Assembly (NCBI GenBank): GCA_019636755.1
Contig: JAHBWZ010000013.1
Span: 1 to 64,000, forward strand
From: Phycisphaeraceae bacterium
Lineage (GTDB): Bacteria > Planctomycetota > Phycisphaerae > Phycisphaerales > SM1A02
DNA length: 64,000 bases
Direction of reading: 5' to 3'
Shown in pieces: positions 53,961 to 61,409 of this stretch. How positions within the stretch are numbered: position 1 is the stretch's first letter; every line of letters begins with the position of its first letter. Below the pieces are notes generated by a model that did no database searches, was not told where the DNA came from, and saw only the letters and a list, made by a program, of their open reading frames with translations. The position numbers and the translations under genes are program-made.

Positions 53961-54456
53961 GGGCGGTCCAGTCAGAGAAGGTGGCGACACGTCGTTCGGG
54001 CGCGGCGGGCCGGCTGCGCCGTACGCCGCGTGGCTGGAGGCGGCGATTGCCCAGGCGGAGGCCTCCTGGGAACAGGGAGGGATCCCGATCGGGGCGGTCC
54101 TCGTCGATGCGGACGGGCGGATCGTAGCCGCCGGCCACAATCGCCGCGTGCAGGACGGCGATCCGACGGCACACGCCGAAGTGACATGCATACGCCGGGC
54201 GGGCCGGCGCCGGGACTGGTCACGGCTGACCCTCGTCTCCACGCTCAGCCCGTGCATCATGTGCGCCGGGACCGCGATCCTGCTGCGCATCGGGCGCGTG
54301 ATCGCCGGGGAACACCGCACGTTCGTCGGCGCGGAGGACCTGCTTCGCGCGCGCGGCGTGGATCTCGTGGTCCTGGATGACCGTCGCTGCATCGATCTCA
54401 TGCAGCGCCTGCAGCGGGAGAAGCCCGACCTGTGGGCGGAGGACATCGGTGGATAG
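53959..54456 (+). CDS. Cytosine-deaminase-like nucleoside deaminase (yeast FCY1 type)
   Basis: Zinc enzyme, 165 residues, of the cytidine-deaminase fold. It carries GGIPIGAVLVDADG, the zinc motif THAEVT-like T-A-HAE (the Glu being the proton shuttle) and SPCIMCAG. Beyond the family core it resembles yeast cytosine deaminase through its length and C-terminus (RCIDLM...KPDLWAEDIGG, compare W-F-E-D-I-G-E of FCY1), so cytosine or a related base is the likely substrate rather than tRNA or guanine. The ATG is supported by GGAG six bases upstream, and lies in the same CATG as the start of the divergent phosphatase gene. Confidence 0.9.
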   Translation: MGGPVREGGDTSFGRGGPAAPYAAWLEAAIAQAEASWEQGGIPIGAVLVDADGRIVAAGHNRRVQDGDPTAHAEVTCIRRAGRRRDWSRLTLVSTLSPCIMCAGTAILLRIGRVIAGEHRTFVGAEDLLRARGVDLVVLDDRRCIDLMQRLQREKPDLWAEDIGG

Positions 54457-54545
54457 GACGGGGCGCGTCCGCGGCCTCCGCTCAACGGTGGACCGGCGTT
54501 CCCGGACGTCTCCCGGCGCTGCGGCGCGGCGCCTGCGCACCATGC

Positions 54546-54574
54546 TTGCAGCGTGCGAGCCGGAGTTGTATGGT
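54546..54574 (+). promoter_or_regulatory. Promoter of the 207-residue lipoprotein gene
   Basis: TTGCAG (54546-54551) and TATGGT (54569-54574) are exactly 17 bp apart. The transcription start would fall near 54582, about 73 bases before the ATG at 54655. Confidence 0.6.
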
Positions 54575-54654
54575 CCGCCGGCCGTCGATGACGGTGCGGA
54601 TTCCTCAGCCGGTCGGCGCAGGCTCCTGGACAGCGCCGCGTGAAAGGGAAGCGG

Positions 54655-55278
54655 ATGCCGATGCGGTGGATCGTGTCAACGGCCGGGGCCCCGGCTCTCC
54701 TGGCGATGCTCCTGACGGCCTGCATCGGCTGCGCAAGCACGCGATCGAACGACGGGGATGCTCCGGCGACGCATACGGACGCGCAGCGGCGGTTCTGGTC
54801 GGCGCTGGAGTCGCTCTGCGGCCAGGCCTTCGAGGGCCGCGTGGTCGAGGACTCCACGTCGAACCCGGACTTCGCGCGGAGGCCGCTGGTGATGCACGTT
54901 CGGACCTGCGAGCCCGGGCGGATCCTCGTTCCGTTTCACGTGGCCGACGATCGCTCGCGGACGTGGGTCATCACGCAGACCGCGGCAGGCCTTCGCCTCA
55001 AGCACGATCATCGACACGAGGACGGAACGGAAGACGATCTCACGCAGTACGGCGGCGACACCCGTTCATCGGGGACGGCGGTTCGACAGGAGTTCCACGC
55101 CGATGCGCACACCGCGGCGCTGCTCCCGCCGGCCGCGACCAACGTCTGGACGATCGAGATCGAACCCGGGCGGATGTTTGCCTACGCGCTCCGGCGCGAG
55201 GGAACCGACCGGCGCTTCCGCGTGGAGTTCGACCTGGCCCGACCGGTCACGCCGCCGCCGGGGCCGTGGGGACACTGA
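54655..55278 (+). CDS. Lipoprotein of unknown function
   Basis: A 207-residue lipoprotein: hydrophobic signal (GAPALLAMLLTACIGC) with lipobox near CIGC. The mature part includes SLCGQAFEGRVVEDSTSNPDF, a charged segment with HDHRHEDGTEDD and a strand-rich end with EFDLARPVTPPPGPWG. I recognise the overall type, a conserved secreted protein of bacteria, but not a function. The ATG at 54655 has AAGGGAAG just upstream and is preferred to a GTG at 54640. Confidence 0.7.
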   Translation: MPMRWIVSTAGAPALLAMLLTACIGCASTRSNDGDAPATHTDAQRRFWSALESLCGQAFEGRVVEDSTSNPDFARRPLVMHVRTCEPGRILVPFHVADDRSRTWVITQTAAGLRLKHDHRHEDGTEDDLTQYGGDTRSSGTAVRQEFHADAHTAALLPPAATNVWTIEIEPGRMFAYALRREGTDRRFRVEFDLARPVTPPPGPWGH

Positions 55279-55337
55279 GTCGATCGGACGGCCGGCACGG
55301 CGCATCCGCGCCGCGCGTCGCGGCGGAGGGAACCGAC

Positions 55338-55790
55338 GTGTCTGCGATCCGCATGGCTGGCGAGGATGACATCCGGGCGATCGAGCCGCTCATGGCGGCC
55401 TTCAACCGCGCCGAGGGGATCGCGTGGCATCCGCCCACGATGGTTCCCGCCCTGCGCCGACTGCTCCGCGAACCTGACCTCGGGCTGGTTCTCCTGGCGC
55501 ACGATGCACGCGCCGAGGCCGCGATCGGCTATGCGCTGGCCACGTTCGGCTTCGACCTCGAGTTCGCCGGCGTGGACGCGTTCCTGACCGAACTCTACGT
55601 CACACCCGATCAGCGCGGGCACGGGGTCGGATCGCGACTCCTCCTCGCCATGATGGACGCCCTGCGCACGCGCGGCGCGGGCGCCGTCCATCTCATGGTG
55701 CGGCCGGAGAATGAGACAGCCCGCGCGCTCTACGGGCGCGCGGGCTTCGAGACGGTACCGCGCGTCATGATGACGCGCCTGCTGACCTGA
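55338..55790 (+). CDS. GNAT family acetyltransferase
   Basis: A 150-residue acyl-CoA-dependent N-acetyltransferase. Motif A is ELYVTPDQRGHGVGSRLLLAMM, containing the acetyl-CoA-binding Q/R-G-x-G-x-G loop, and the C-terminal motif is ENETARALYGRAGFE. The GTG start at 55338 has GGAGGG (55325-55330) eight bases upstream. The acceptor is unknown. It follows the lipoprotein gene after 59 bp and converges on the SRPBCC gene. Confidence 0.9.
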   Translation: MSAIRMAGEDDIRAIEPLMAAFNRAEGIAWHPPTMVPALRRLLREPDLGLVLLAHDARAEAAIGYALATFGFDLEFAGVDAFLTELYVTPDQRGHGVGSRLLLAMMDALRTRGAGAVHLMVRPENETARALYGRAGFETVPRVMMTRLLT

Positions 55791-55840
55791 GCCGGCGTGC
55801 GCGGGACCGGTCGCCGTGCGGCCGGACCCGCGCCGCCGGC
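55791..55840. terminator. Strong convergent hairpin
   Basis: A 14-bp stem with one bulged T: positions 55791-55805 pair with 55827-55840 (GCCGGCG and GCGCGGG against CCCGCGC and CGCCGGC). It lies immediately after the GNAT stop and just beyond the stop of the opposing SRPBCC gene, so it is a likely bidirectional terminator. Confidence 0.65.
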
Positions 55841-55842
55841 CG

Positions 55843-56895
55843 TCAGGGCCGTTCTGCCCACGCCTTCTGGAACGCCTCCGGCACGGTGGCGACACGCCGG
55901 AACGCCCCGTTGACCATCGGCGCCCATGCACCGTCCGGGCCGGCGCGCCGCAGGTCCATGCGATACAGGTCATCCGACTCGAGGGTCATGTCGATCCGGA
56001 AGTTGCCCACGGTGCCGGCGCGACTCGTCACCTTCCAGGCCCAGCGGAGCGTGCGCTCACCGAGACGCCGGATCAGTCCCGCGGCCACGCCACCGCCTTC
56101 GTTCACGCTGACGAAGTGGACCTCGCCACCCTCCGTGGCGGGCGCCTGCCAGATGAGGGTGGCGCCGTGCGGCTGCAGGGCGCCGTCGACGCCCAGGACG
56201 TTCGTGCTGATGACGCAGCGTCCGTCCGGTCCGGGCTCCATGTGGCTCCATGACTGCAGCCGTGCGCCGCGCGGCAGGACCTCGTCCATGATCCAGTCGC
56301 CGTGCATGGCGTTCAGCAGTTCGATGACGGGGTCGCCCGCAGTCTCCTGCGGATCCGCGAAGAGACTCGCGAGCCCCTGGAGCACCTGCGGGTTTGCCTG
56401 CTCGAAGAAGCCGCGCATGGCCTGACTCTCGGCATCGTCGCCGTAGCCGAGGCCGGTGATGATGAACCGCGTGCGTTCGCGGTCGACCGGTTCCAGGCGG
56501 ATGACCGACCACGTGTTCCGGATCGCTTCGGGAAAGGGGAAGCCCTCGGGCGCGCGGACGGTGCGGATGGCGAGCATGCGGCCGGGCTCGAACGCCAGGA
56601 TCCGATGCTCGATCGTGTCCGGTCCGCCGAGTTCGGCCGTCGGGTCGTAGCAGGCCCGGATGCGTCCGTCCACGCGGAAGTCCACGTCCAGGTTCGGCGC
56701 CATCCATCGGCGCATGTACTCCGCCTGCGAGACATAGGGCCAGAGCACCTCGGGCGTCGCGTCGATGATGACGCTCTGCACCAGCGGGGGCTGATCCGCG
56801 GCGGCAGGGAGCGACGCGGCCCCCGCGATCACGATGGCCAGGGCGCCGATCGTCCGGCGGCGCGGGCGCATGGACGGATGTGTGCGACGGGACAT
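55843..56895 (-). CDS. SRPBCC (AHSA1-like) secreted protein
   Basis: A 350-residue protein with a signal peptide (RRRTIGALAIVIAGAASLPAAA). Residues about 35-185 follow the START/AHSA1 plan: VIIDATPEVLWPYVSQAEYMRRWMAP, ILAFEPGRMLAIRT, NTWSVIRLEPV. Residues about 200-350 form a second beta-rich domain (WSHMEPGPDGRCVIST) that may be lipocalin-like. Such proteins bind hydrophobic ligands. The ATG at 56895 is preceded by GTGAGGA. It is the last gene of the TetR-led operon, 8 bases after the VOC gene. Confidence 0.8.
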   Translation of the reverse strand: MSRRTHPSMRPRRRTIGALAIVIAGAASLPAAADQPPLVQSVIIDATPEVLWPYVSQAEYMRRWMAPNLDVDFRVDGRIRACYDPTAELGGPDTIEHRILAFEPGRMLAIRTVRAPEGFPFPEAIRNTWSVIRLEPVDRERTRFIITGLGYGDDAESQAMRGFFEQANPQVLQGLASLFADPQETAGDPVIELLNAMHGDWIMDEVLPRGARLQSWSHMEPGPDGRCVISTNVLGVDGALQPHGATLIWQAPATEGGEVHFVSVNEGGGVAAGLIRRLGERTLRWAWKVTSRAGTVGNFRIDMTLESDDLYRMDLRRAGPDGAWAPMVNGAFRRVATVPEAFQKAWAERP

Positions 56896-56903
56896 GATGT
56901 TCC

Positions 56904-57248
56904 TCACTTCTGCATCGGCTTCCAGAGGCCGACTGCGTTGCCTTCGGGGTCGTGGAACCATGCGAACCAGCCCATGCCGGGCACTTCCGTCGGGGGGACG
57001 ATGCGTGATCCGCCCAGGGACTCGATCATGGCCAGGTGCGCTTCGAGATCGGGCACCATGATGTACACGGTGACGTAGTTGTGCGGCTCATGGCCGAGGC
57101 AGTTGATGTGACCGCCGACGGTGCCTTCGCCGGAGGCCATGACGAACGGCATCTTCGGCGTGATGTCCCAGCCGAAGGCCCTGGCGTAGAACTCGCACAG
57201 GCGCGCGTGGTCCTTGGCGCCGATCTCGAAGTGGACGACGGGATGCAT
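56904..57248 (-). CDS. VOC (glyoxalase/bleomycin-resistance) family protein
   Basis: A 114-residue single-module VOC protein: HFEIGAKDHARLCEFYARAFGWDI, GGHINCLG, YIMVPDLEAHLAMIESLGGSRI and FAWFHDPEGNAVGLWKP. These small metal-binding folds act as isomerases, lyases or binding proteins; the role here is unknown. The ATG at 57248 has AGGAG eight bases upstream. The gene is transcribed with the YHS-like and SRPBCC genes. Confidence 0.9.
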   Translation of the reverse strand: MHPVVHFEIGAKDHARLCEFYARAFGWDITPKMPFVMASGEGTVGGHINCLGHEPHNYVTVYIMVPDLEAHLAMIESLGGSRIVPPTEVPGMGWFAWFHDPEGNAVGLWKPMQK

Positions 57249-57294
57249 GCTGGATTCTCCTGCGCCCGGATCTGACGCCGGTCGCTCAGGGGTG

Positions 57295-58488
57295 TCATGG
57301 CTGCCGGATGCGGGACTCCATTGAGTTGCCCGGCGATTCATCGATCACGATGGCAAGTCCGCCGCTCTGCGCGGCGACGACCGTTCCCGAGACGCGGGTG
57401 ATGACGCGATCCGGCAGAATGATGCCGGATGTTTCCGTGGCGCCCGCGTACAGTCGCTCGACCTCGGCGAGCCGGTGATCCGGTCCCCGGTCGCGCGATC
57501 GGGTGGCGATGATCCGCCCGCTCGCACGGTCGAACGCGACCCGGACCGTGCTGCCGCGCCAGTGACATCGGCAGAAGTCGGCGGCGATCGGTGTGCCGTG
57601 CTCATCGGCGATCGGCCAGCCCGCATCGGGGCCGGGAATCAGCCCGGCGCCGATGCGGTCGACCGCGGCCCGCAGGAGCCAGAGCAGGTCACGGTGAAGG
57701 ACGCGCTCCGCGGCCCGGACCTGCTGCGGGTGCATCGCACGATCCGGTCCGCTGCCGGATGCGAATCGACCGCCGCCCGCCTCCAGGTGGGTGGACCAGC
57801 CGGAGTCGTCCCACGACTCCTCCATCGTGCAGTCATCGGGATACAGGACGAGGAGTGAACGGCGGACCTTCCACGTGCGATCGCCGGATGAGACGTCACG
57901 CGACTGGATCCACCGTGCAGAGCGCAGCGCGCCGATCCGCTCCGGGCCGCCGTGCGCTTCGATCGCGCGGGCAAGGAGACGCTGTGCAGCCGCCGCGTCT
58001 CTGTCGGTCGTCGCGAAGCAGGTGTCATCGCGCTCCAGGAACTTCTCCGGGTCCGCGATGAATGTCGCGCGGCACGCCTCCGACGCGAAGATGTAGATGG
58101 CACCGTCGTACACGGTGAAGATCGTGGCCGAGCCTTCACCGCTCAGCGGACCCATGCGGGCGCAGGCGCCGCCGAGCCGGATCTCGAAGCGCGTCGGATC
58201 CGCCTCGAACTGCGCCCGCGTCGCCGCATCGCGAAAGAGATAGCGGTAGCCTCGATGCACGAGCGGGATCGACTCGAGGCCCTCGACCGCTTCTCCCCGG
58301 ACCAGACAGACCGGATCCATGCGCAGCGTATGCCGCGCATCCGGCGTCTCCACGGGACATGCGCTGTCATCGCCGGCGGCGCGTGACACCGGGTCGGCGT
58401 GTGCGGTGATCGGCGTGCCGGCCATGCAGGCGCTGAGCAGGAGGAATACCGCGGTTCGTCGGCCCGGCGCCGTCGTTCGGTCCGTCAT
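57295..58488 (-). CDS. Secreted YHS-domain protein
   Basis: A 397-residue exported protein (signal TAVFLLLSACMAGTPITAHA). Residues 55-100 hold a YHS-like module (DPVCLVRGEAVEGL ... HRGYRYLFRDAATRAQFEADPTRF) and a second, more diverged module follows (TIFTVYDGAIYIFASEACRATFIADPEKFL). YHS domains are Cys-containing metal-associated folds; here each copy keeps one Cys. The rest (about 165-397) is beta-rich and resembles the outer-membrane lipoprotein-sorting plan (HGGPERIGALRSARWIQS), an inference. Its ATG at 58488 overlaps the tetR stop (ATGA). Confidence 0.75.
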   Translation of the reverse strand: MTDRTTAPGRRTAVFLLLSACMAGTPITAHADPVSRAAGDDSACPVETPDARHTLRMDPVCLVRGEAVEGLESIPLVHRGYRYLFRDAATRAQFEADPTRFEIRLGGACARMGPLSGEGSATIFTVYDGAIYIFASEACRATFIADPEKFLERDDTCFATTDRDAAAAQRLLARAIEAHGGPERIGALRSARWIQSRDVSSGDRTWKVRRSLLVLYPDDCTMEESWDDSGWSTHLEAGGGRFASGSGPDRAMHPQQVRAAERVLHRDLLWLLRAAVDRIGAGLIPGPDAGWPIADEHGTPIAADFCRCHWRGSTVRVAFDRASGRIIATRSRDRGPDHRLAEVERLYAGATETSGIILPDRVITRVSGTVVAAQSGGLAIVIDESPGNSMESRIRQP

Positions 58489-59228
58489 CGTGAGTTTCCC
58501 GGGAATGGACAGGGGGATTCGTTCCCGAGCCGCGCCGGCGGCTCGGGGCGCGGCGGTGCGGCCGGCCATGCGGCGGCGGCGGCAAGCAGCCGATCGAAGT
58601 GATCCCGCAGCATGCTGACGGCCTCCTCGAACGGCGCCGGCGAGGCGTAGGCGCGCGCCTGCATGACGCCGCCTTCCATGACCGAGAGCACGAACGACGC
58701 CAGCGCCGATCGATCGACATCGTCGGGCAGGCGGTCCGCGGCGGCGTCCAGGCACTCCAGGATCGCGGTGCGCCAGCCGGTGAAGTTCGCGGCGATGAGC
58801 GAACGGACGGCCGGATGATCGTCGCTCAGTTCCAGCGCGAGGTTGCCGATCGGGCAGCCCTGGCGGCACCCGGTGATCTCGAGCATCCGGCGATAGCCGT
58901 CGAGGACGCCGAAGATGCGCTCGACGGGATCGGCGATGCGCGAGAAGACGGGGTCGATGACCAGCGGGCGCAGGAGGTCCCGATAGCGATCCAGCACGGC
59001 GAGGAGGAGATCCTCCTTCGTCGGGAAGTAGTGATACAGGCTTCCGCTGTTCGCGCCGGCCGCGGCGAGGATCTGCTTGACGCCCGTGGCGCCGTAGCCC
59101 TGCTGCAGGAAGAGCACGCGCGCGGTCTCGACCAGCCGGGAGCGCGTGTCGAGGGCGTCCGCGGCGCCGTCATCCGATGTGCGGTCGGCGAGGGTGTCTG
59201 CGGGAAGTCGGGACCGGCGGTCGGGCAT
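58485..59228 (-). CDS. TetR/AcrR family transcriptional regulator
   Basis: A 247-residue repressor with the HTH in residues about 30-75 (TRSRLVETARVLFLQQGYGATGVKQILAAAGANSGSLYHYFPTKEDLL) and a ligand-binding C-terminal domain containing CRQGCPIGNLALE, the TetR_C pattern of regulators related to AcuR and YxaF. The reading frame is open to a TTG at 59345, but the Pro-rich first 39 codons lie across the promoter, so the ATG at 59228 is preferred; no strong ribosome-binding site supports it. It overlaps the YHS gene start by four bases and heads the operon, as expected for self-regulation. Confidence 0.9.
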   Translation of the reverse strand: MPDRRSRLPADTLADRTSDDGAADALDTRSRLVETARVLFLQQGYGATGVKQILAAAGANSGSLYHYFPTKEDLLLAVLDRYRDLLRPLVIDPVFSRIADPVERIFGVLDGYRRMLEITGCRQGCPIGNLALELSDDHPAVRSLIAANFTGWRTAILECLDAAADRLPDDVDRSALASFVLSVMEGGVMQARAYASPAPFEEAVSMLRDHFDRLLAAAAAWPAAPPRPEPPARLGNESPCPFPGNSR

Positions 59229-59268
59229 GTGGGCTCTGGCGGGGACGCCTCGGCGGGGGCCGTGCCCC

Positions 59269-59296
59269 GGGGGCGGGGGCGGGGGCCGAGCCGGGG
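59269..59296 (+). other. G-quadruplex-forming motif
   Basis: Four G-runs (59269-59273, 59275-59279, 59281-59285, 59293-59296) with loops of 1, 1 and 7 bases form an ideal G4 on the plus strand, inside the predicted 5' leader of the tetR transcript (C-rich in the mRNA). Confidence 0.6.
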
Positions 59297-59334
59297 CGGA
59301 AGCGGCGGGCGAGGGGTCGGCCGGGCGGCCAAGT

Positions 59335-59380
59335 TGATCGTTCAATCAAGATGTGTACCAGAGGGCAGGGCCGTGGTCAA
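59335..59380 (-). promoter_or_regulatory. tetR promoter and operator
   Basis: On the minus strand TTGACC (59380-59375), a 17-bp spacer and TACACA (59357-59352) are followed at once by the imperfect palindrome TTGATTGAACGATCAA (59350-59335; 6 of 7 arm bases pair). A regulator bound there would sit over the transcription start. Confidence 0.7.
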
Positions 59381-59524
59381 GGGGACCTGGGCGGCGGGAC
59401 GGACCGCCGAGGTGCCGCCATGAGGGGCACCGGCCGAGGGGTGGCGGCGGAATGCGCCGAGTGGCACGGTGCGCGTTGGTACAGTCCCCGTGCGATCCGG
59501 CGCTGCCGGACCCAGGGAGGCCGC

Positions 59525-60757
59525 ATGGACCGGTGCTTGCCCACAGGATTCTCGTTCCGCGGCGGCTCCGCGGCCGCATGCCTCGGGATCGTCTGCGCCG
59601 TAGTCGGCTCTGCGGGCGCCTTCGCCGCAGGCGACGGAGGCGACGCCGCGGCATCCGCGCACTCGAGAGGGCACTCGATCGAGCGCGTCCGCCGTGACGG
59701 CGCCTTCGGGTTCCCGCAGCGCGAGGCCGTCGTGCTGGCCGAGCAGGAGACGTTCCGGTTCTCCGTGTTCACCGACGCGCGGCATCTCTACGCCCAGGCG
59801 GTGTTCTGGACGGATGACAGCGATGCGCTCGGGCAGACCGACGATGGTCGTCCGATCGGAGACCAGTCGTCCATCGTCATCGACGTTGACGGCAACGGGT
59901 CGGTCACGGCGCAGGTGGATCGGACCTGCTCGCTGAATCCCTGGCCGTCCATGCCCGGTCTGCGTCATCAGATTCACCTGGGCGGCGGCGCTTCGACCGG
60001 TCTGCGGACCGACTCCACCAGTCGAGGCGCCATCCGCCTGCTGGAGGTCGACGGCGGGCGCCGGATCCGCGTCGACAGTTTCCTCATTCCGCTCGCGGAC
60101 ATCGGCCGGCAGACGGGCGACGTGATCCGCATCGCCTTCTGGGGATCATCGACGGTGCCGCCCATGGTGGTGAACTCCGTCGGCCATACGTCGACGGGCC
60201 GCATCTGGGCGCATCACCTGCCGATCGACCGGTATCACGAACTCACGCTCTCCGCCGGCGACACGATGGTCATCCCCGAGGCCGTGCCGGACGGCCGACA
60301 GGACGAGACGCCGGAGGCGGCACGCCCGGCGCCGCTGGGACGCGTGCCGGAGGTCGGGACGGTGCCGCCGGAACTGGTCGCGGAGGCGTGGATCAATGTC
60401 GATGGCCCGCTCACGCTGGCCGATCTCCGCGGCCACGTCGTGGTGATCGAGTTCTGGGCGACCTGGTGTGCCCCGTGCGTCGCGGGCATTCCCCACCTCA
60501 ATGCGCTGCACGACGCGCACCACGCGTCGGGCCTTCGCATCCTCTCGTTCACCGATCAGTCGCGCGAGCACGTGGAGGCGTTCATGCAGAAGACGCCGAT
60601 GCGATACGGGCTGGGGGTCGGCAGCCGGCTGAGCCGGACGTACGGGGTGACCGGTATTCCGCATGCGTTCATCGTCGGTCGCGACGGGCTACTGCGCTGG
60701 CATGGACATCCGGGATCCGATGCCTTCAGGGATCAGCTCGCCGCGGCACTGGAGTGA
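59525..60757 (+). CDS. Secreted fusion of a CBM9/DOMON-like domain and a TlpA-type thioredoxin
   Basis: A 410-residue exported protein. After a signal peptide (AAACLGIVCAVVGSAGAFA), residues about 45-230 follow a carbohydrate/haem-binding CBM9-like plan: FSVFTDARHLYAQAVFWTDDSD, GDQSSIVIDVDGNG. Residues about 280-410 form a thioredoxin-like domain with FWATWCAPCVAGIPHLN (catalytic W-C-A-P-C) and the cis-Pro in TGIPHAFI. It should reduce disulfides in the periplasm or outside; the N-terminal domain could place it on a ligand. The ATG is supported by AGGGAGG. The stop is followed by the sigma factor gene after four bases, so co-transcription is likely. Confidence 0.85.
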   Translation: MDRCLPTGFSFRGGSAAACLGIVCAVVGSAGAFAAGDGGDAAASAHSRGHSIERVRRDGAFGFPQREAVVLAEQETFRFSVFTDARHLYAQAVFWTDDSDALGQTDDGRPIGDQSSIVIDVDGNGSVTAQVDRTCSLNPWPSMPGLRHQIHLGGGASTGLRTDSTSRGAIRLLEVDGGRRIRVDSFLIPLADIGRQTGDVIRIAFWGSSTVPPMVVNSVGHTSTGRIWAHHLPIDRYHELTLSAGDTMVIPEAVPDGRQDETPEAARPAPLGRVPEVGTVPPELVAEAWINVDGPLTLADLRGHVVVIEFWATWCAPCVAGIPHLNALHDAHHASGLRILSFTDQSREHVEAFMQKTPMRYGLGVGSRLSRTYGVTGIPHAFIVGRDGLLRWHGHPGSDAFRDQLAAALE

Positions 60758-60761
60758 TGCC

Positions 60762-61403
60762 TTGAGCGACACGGGCGAGCCGGCCCCGGCCGAGGTCACC
60801 ATGCTCCTGGACAGGATGGGGCGCGGCGACGCCGATGCGGTCCGCATGCTCACGCCGCTGATCTACAGCGAACTGCACGCGATCGCGCGGCGGATGTTCG
60901 CGCGGGAGTCGCCGGGGCACACGCTCCAGGCCACCGCGGTTGCGCACGAGGCGTGGCTGCGCATGGCCGATCAGACGCAGGCCACGTGGTCGAACCGCGC
61001 CCACTTCCTCGCGATCGCAGCGGAGATGATCCGCCGCATCCTGGTCGATCACGCGCGCGCGCGCGGTGCGGTCAAGCGGGGCGGAGGCGTCGAGCGGGTG
61101 ACGCTGATCGGTGATGACCCCGGCGCCGCGTCGGCGGGCGAGGCCGACGCCGGCCGCGCTGCCGGTTCCGACCTCGCGGTCGACCTGCTGGACCTCGATG
61201 CGGCGATGGAGCGGCTGCGGGCGCTCGATGAACGGCAGGCCCGCGTGGTCGAACTGCGCTTCTTCGGCGGCCTGAGCGTTGAAGAATCTGCCCGCATCCT
61301 GGGGGTTTCTCCGCGTACGGTGAAGGACGACTGGCGATTCGCCCGGGCGTGGCTGCGGCGGCAGCTTGCCGATGCAGCGTCCGGCGATCCGGACGGGCCC
61401 TGA
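60762..61403 (+). CDS. ECF-type RNA polymerase sigma factor
   Basis: A 213-residue sigma-70 family protein of the planctomycete ECF-TPR/kinase group (about 190-220 residues). Region 2 is near residues 35-110 (YSELHAIARRMFARESPGHTLQATAVAHEAWLRM), region 4 near 150-205 (RQARVVELRFFGGLSVEESARILGVSPRTVKDDWRFARAWL). The TTG start at 60762 has GGAG seven bases upstream; an ATG at 60801 would lose the first 13 residues. It is directly followed by the Ser/Thr kinase gene, the standard arrangement for this class. No anti-sigma factor is encoded. Confidence 0.92.
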   Translation: MSDTGEPAPAEVTMLLDRMGRGDADAVRMLTPLIYSELHAIARRMFARESPGHTLQATAVAHEAWLRMADQTQATWSNRAHFLAIAAEMIRRILVDHARARGAVKRGGGVERVTLIGDDPGAASAGEADAGRAAGSDLAVDLLDLDAAMERLRALDERQARVVELRFFGGLSVEESARILGVSPRTVKDDWRFARAWLRRQLADAASGDPDGP

Positions 61404-61409
61404 GGGACC

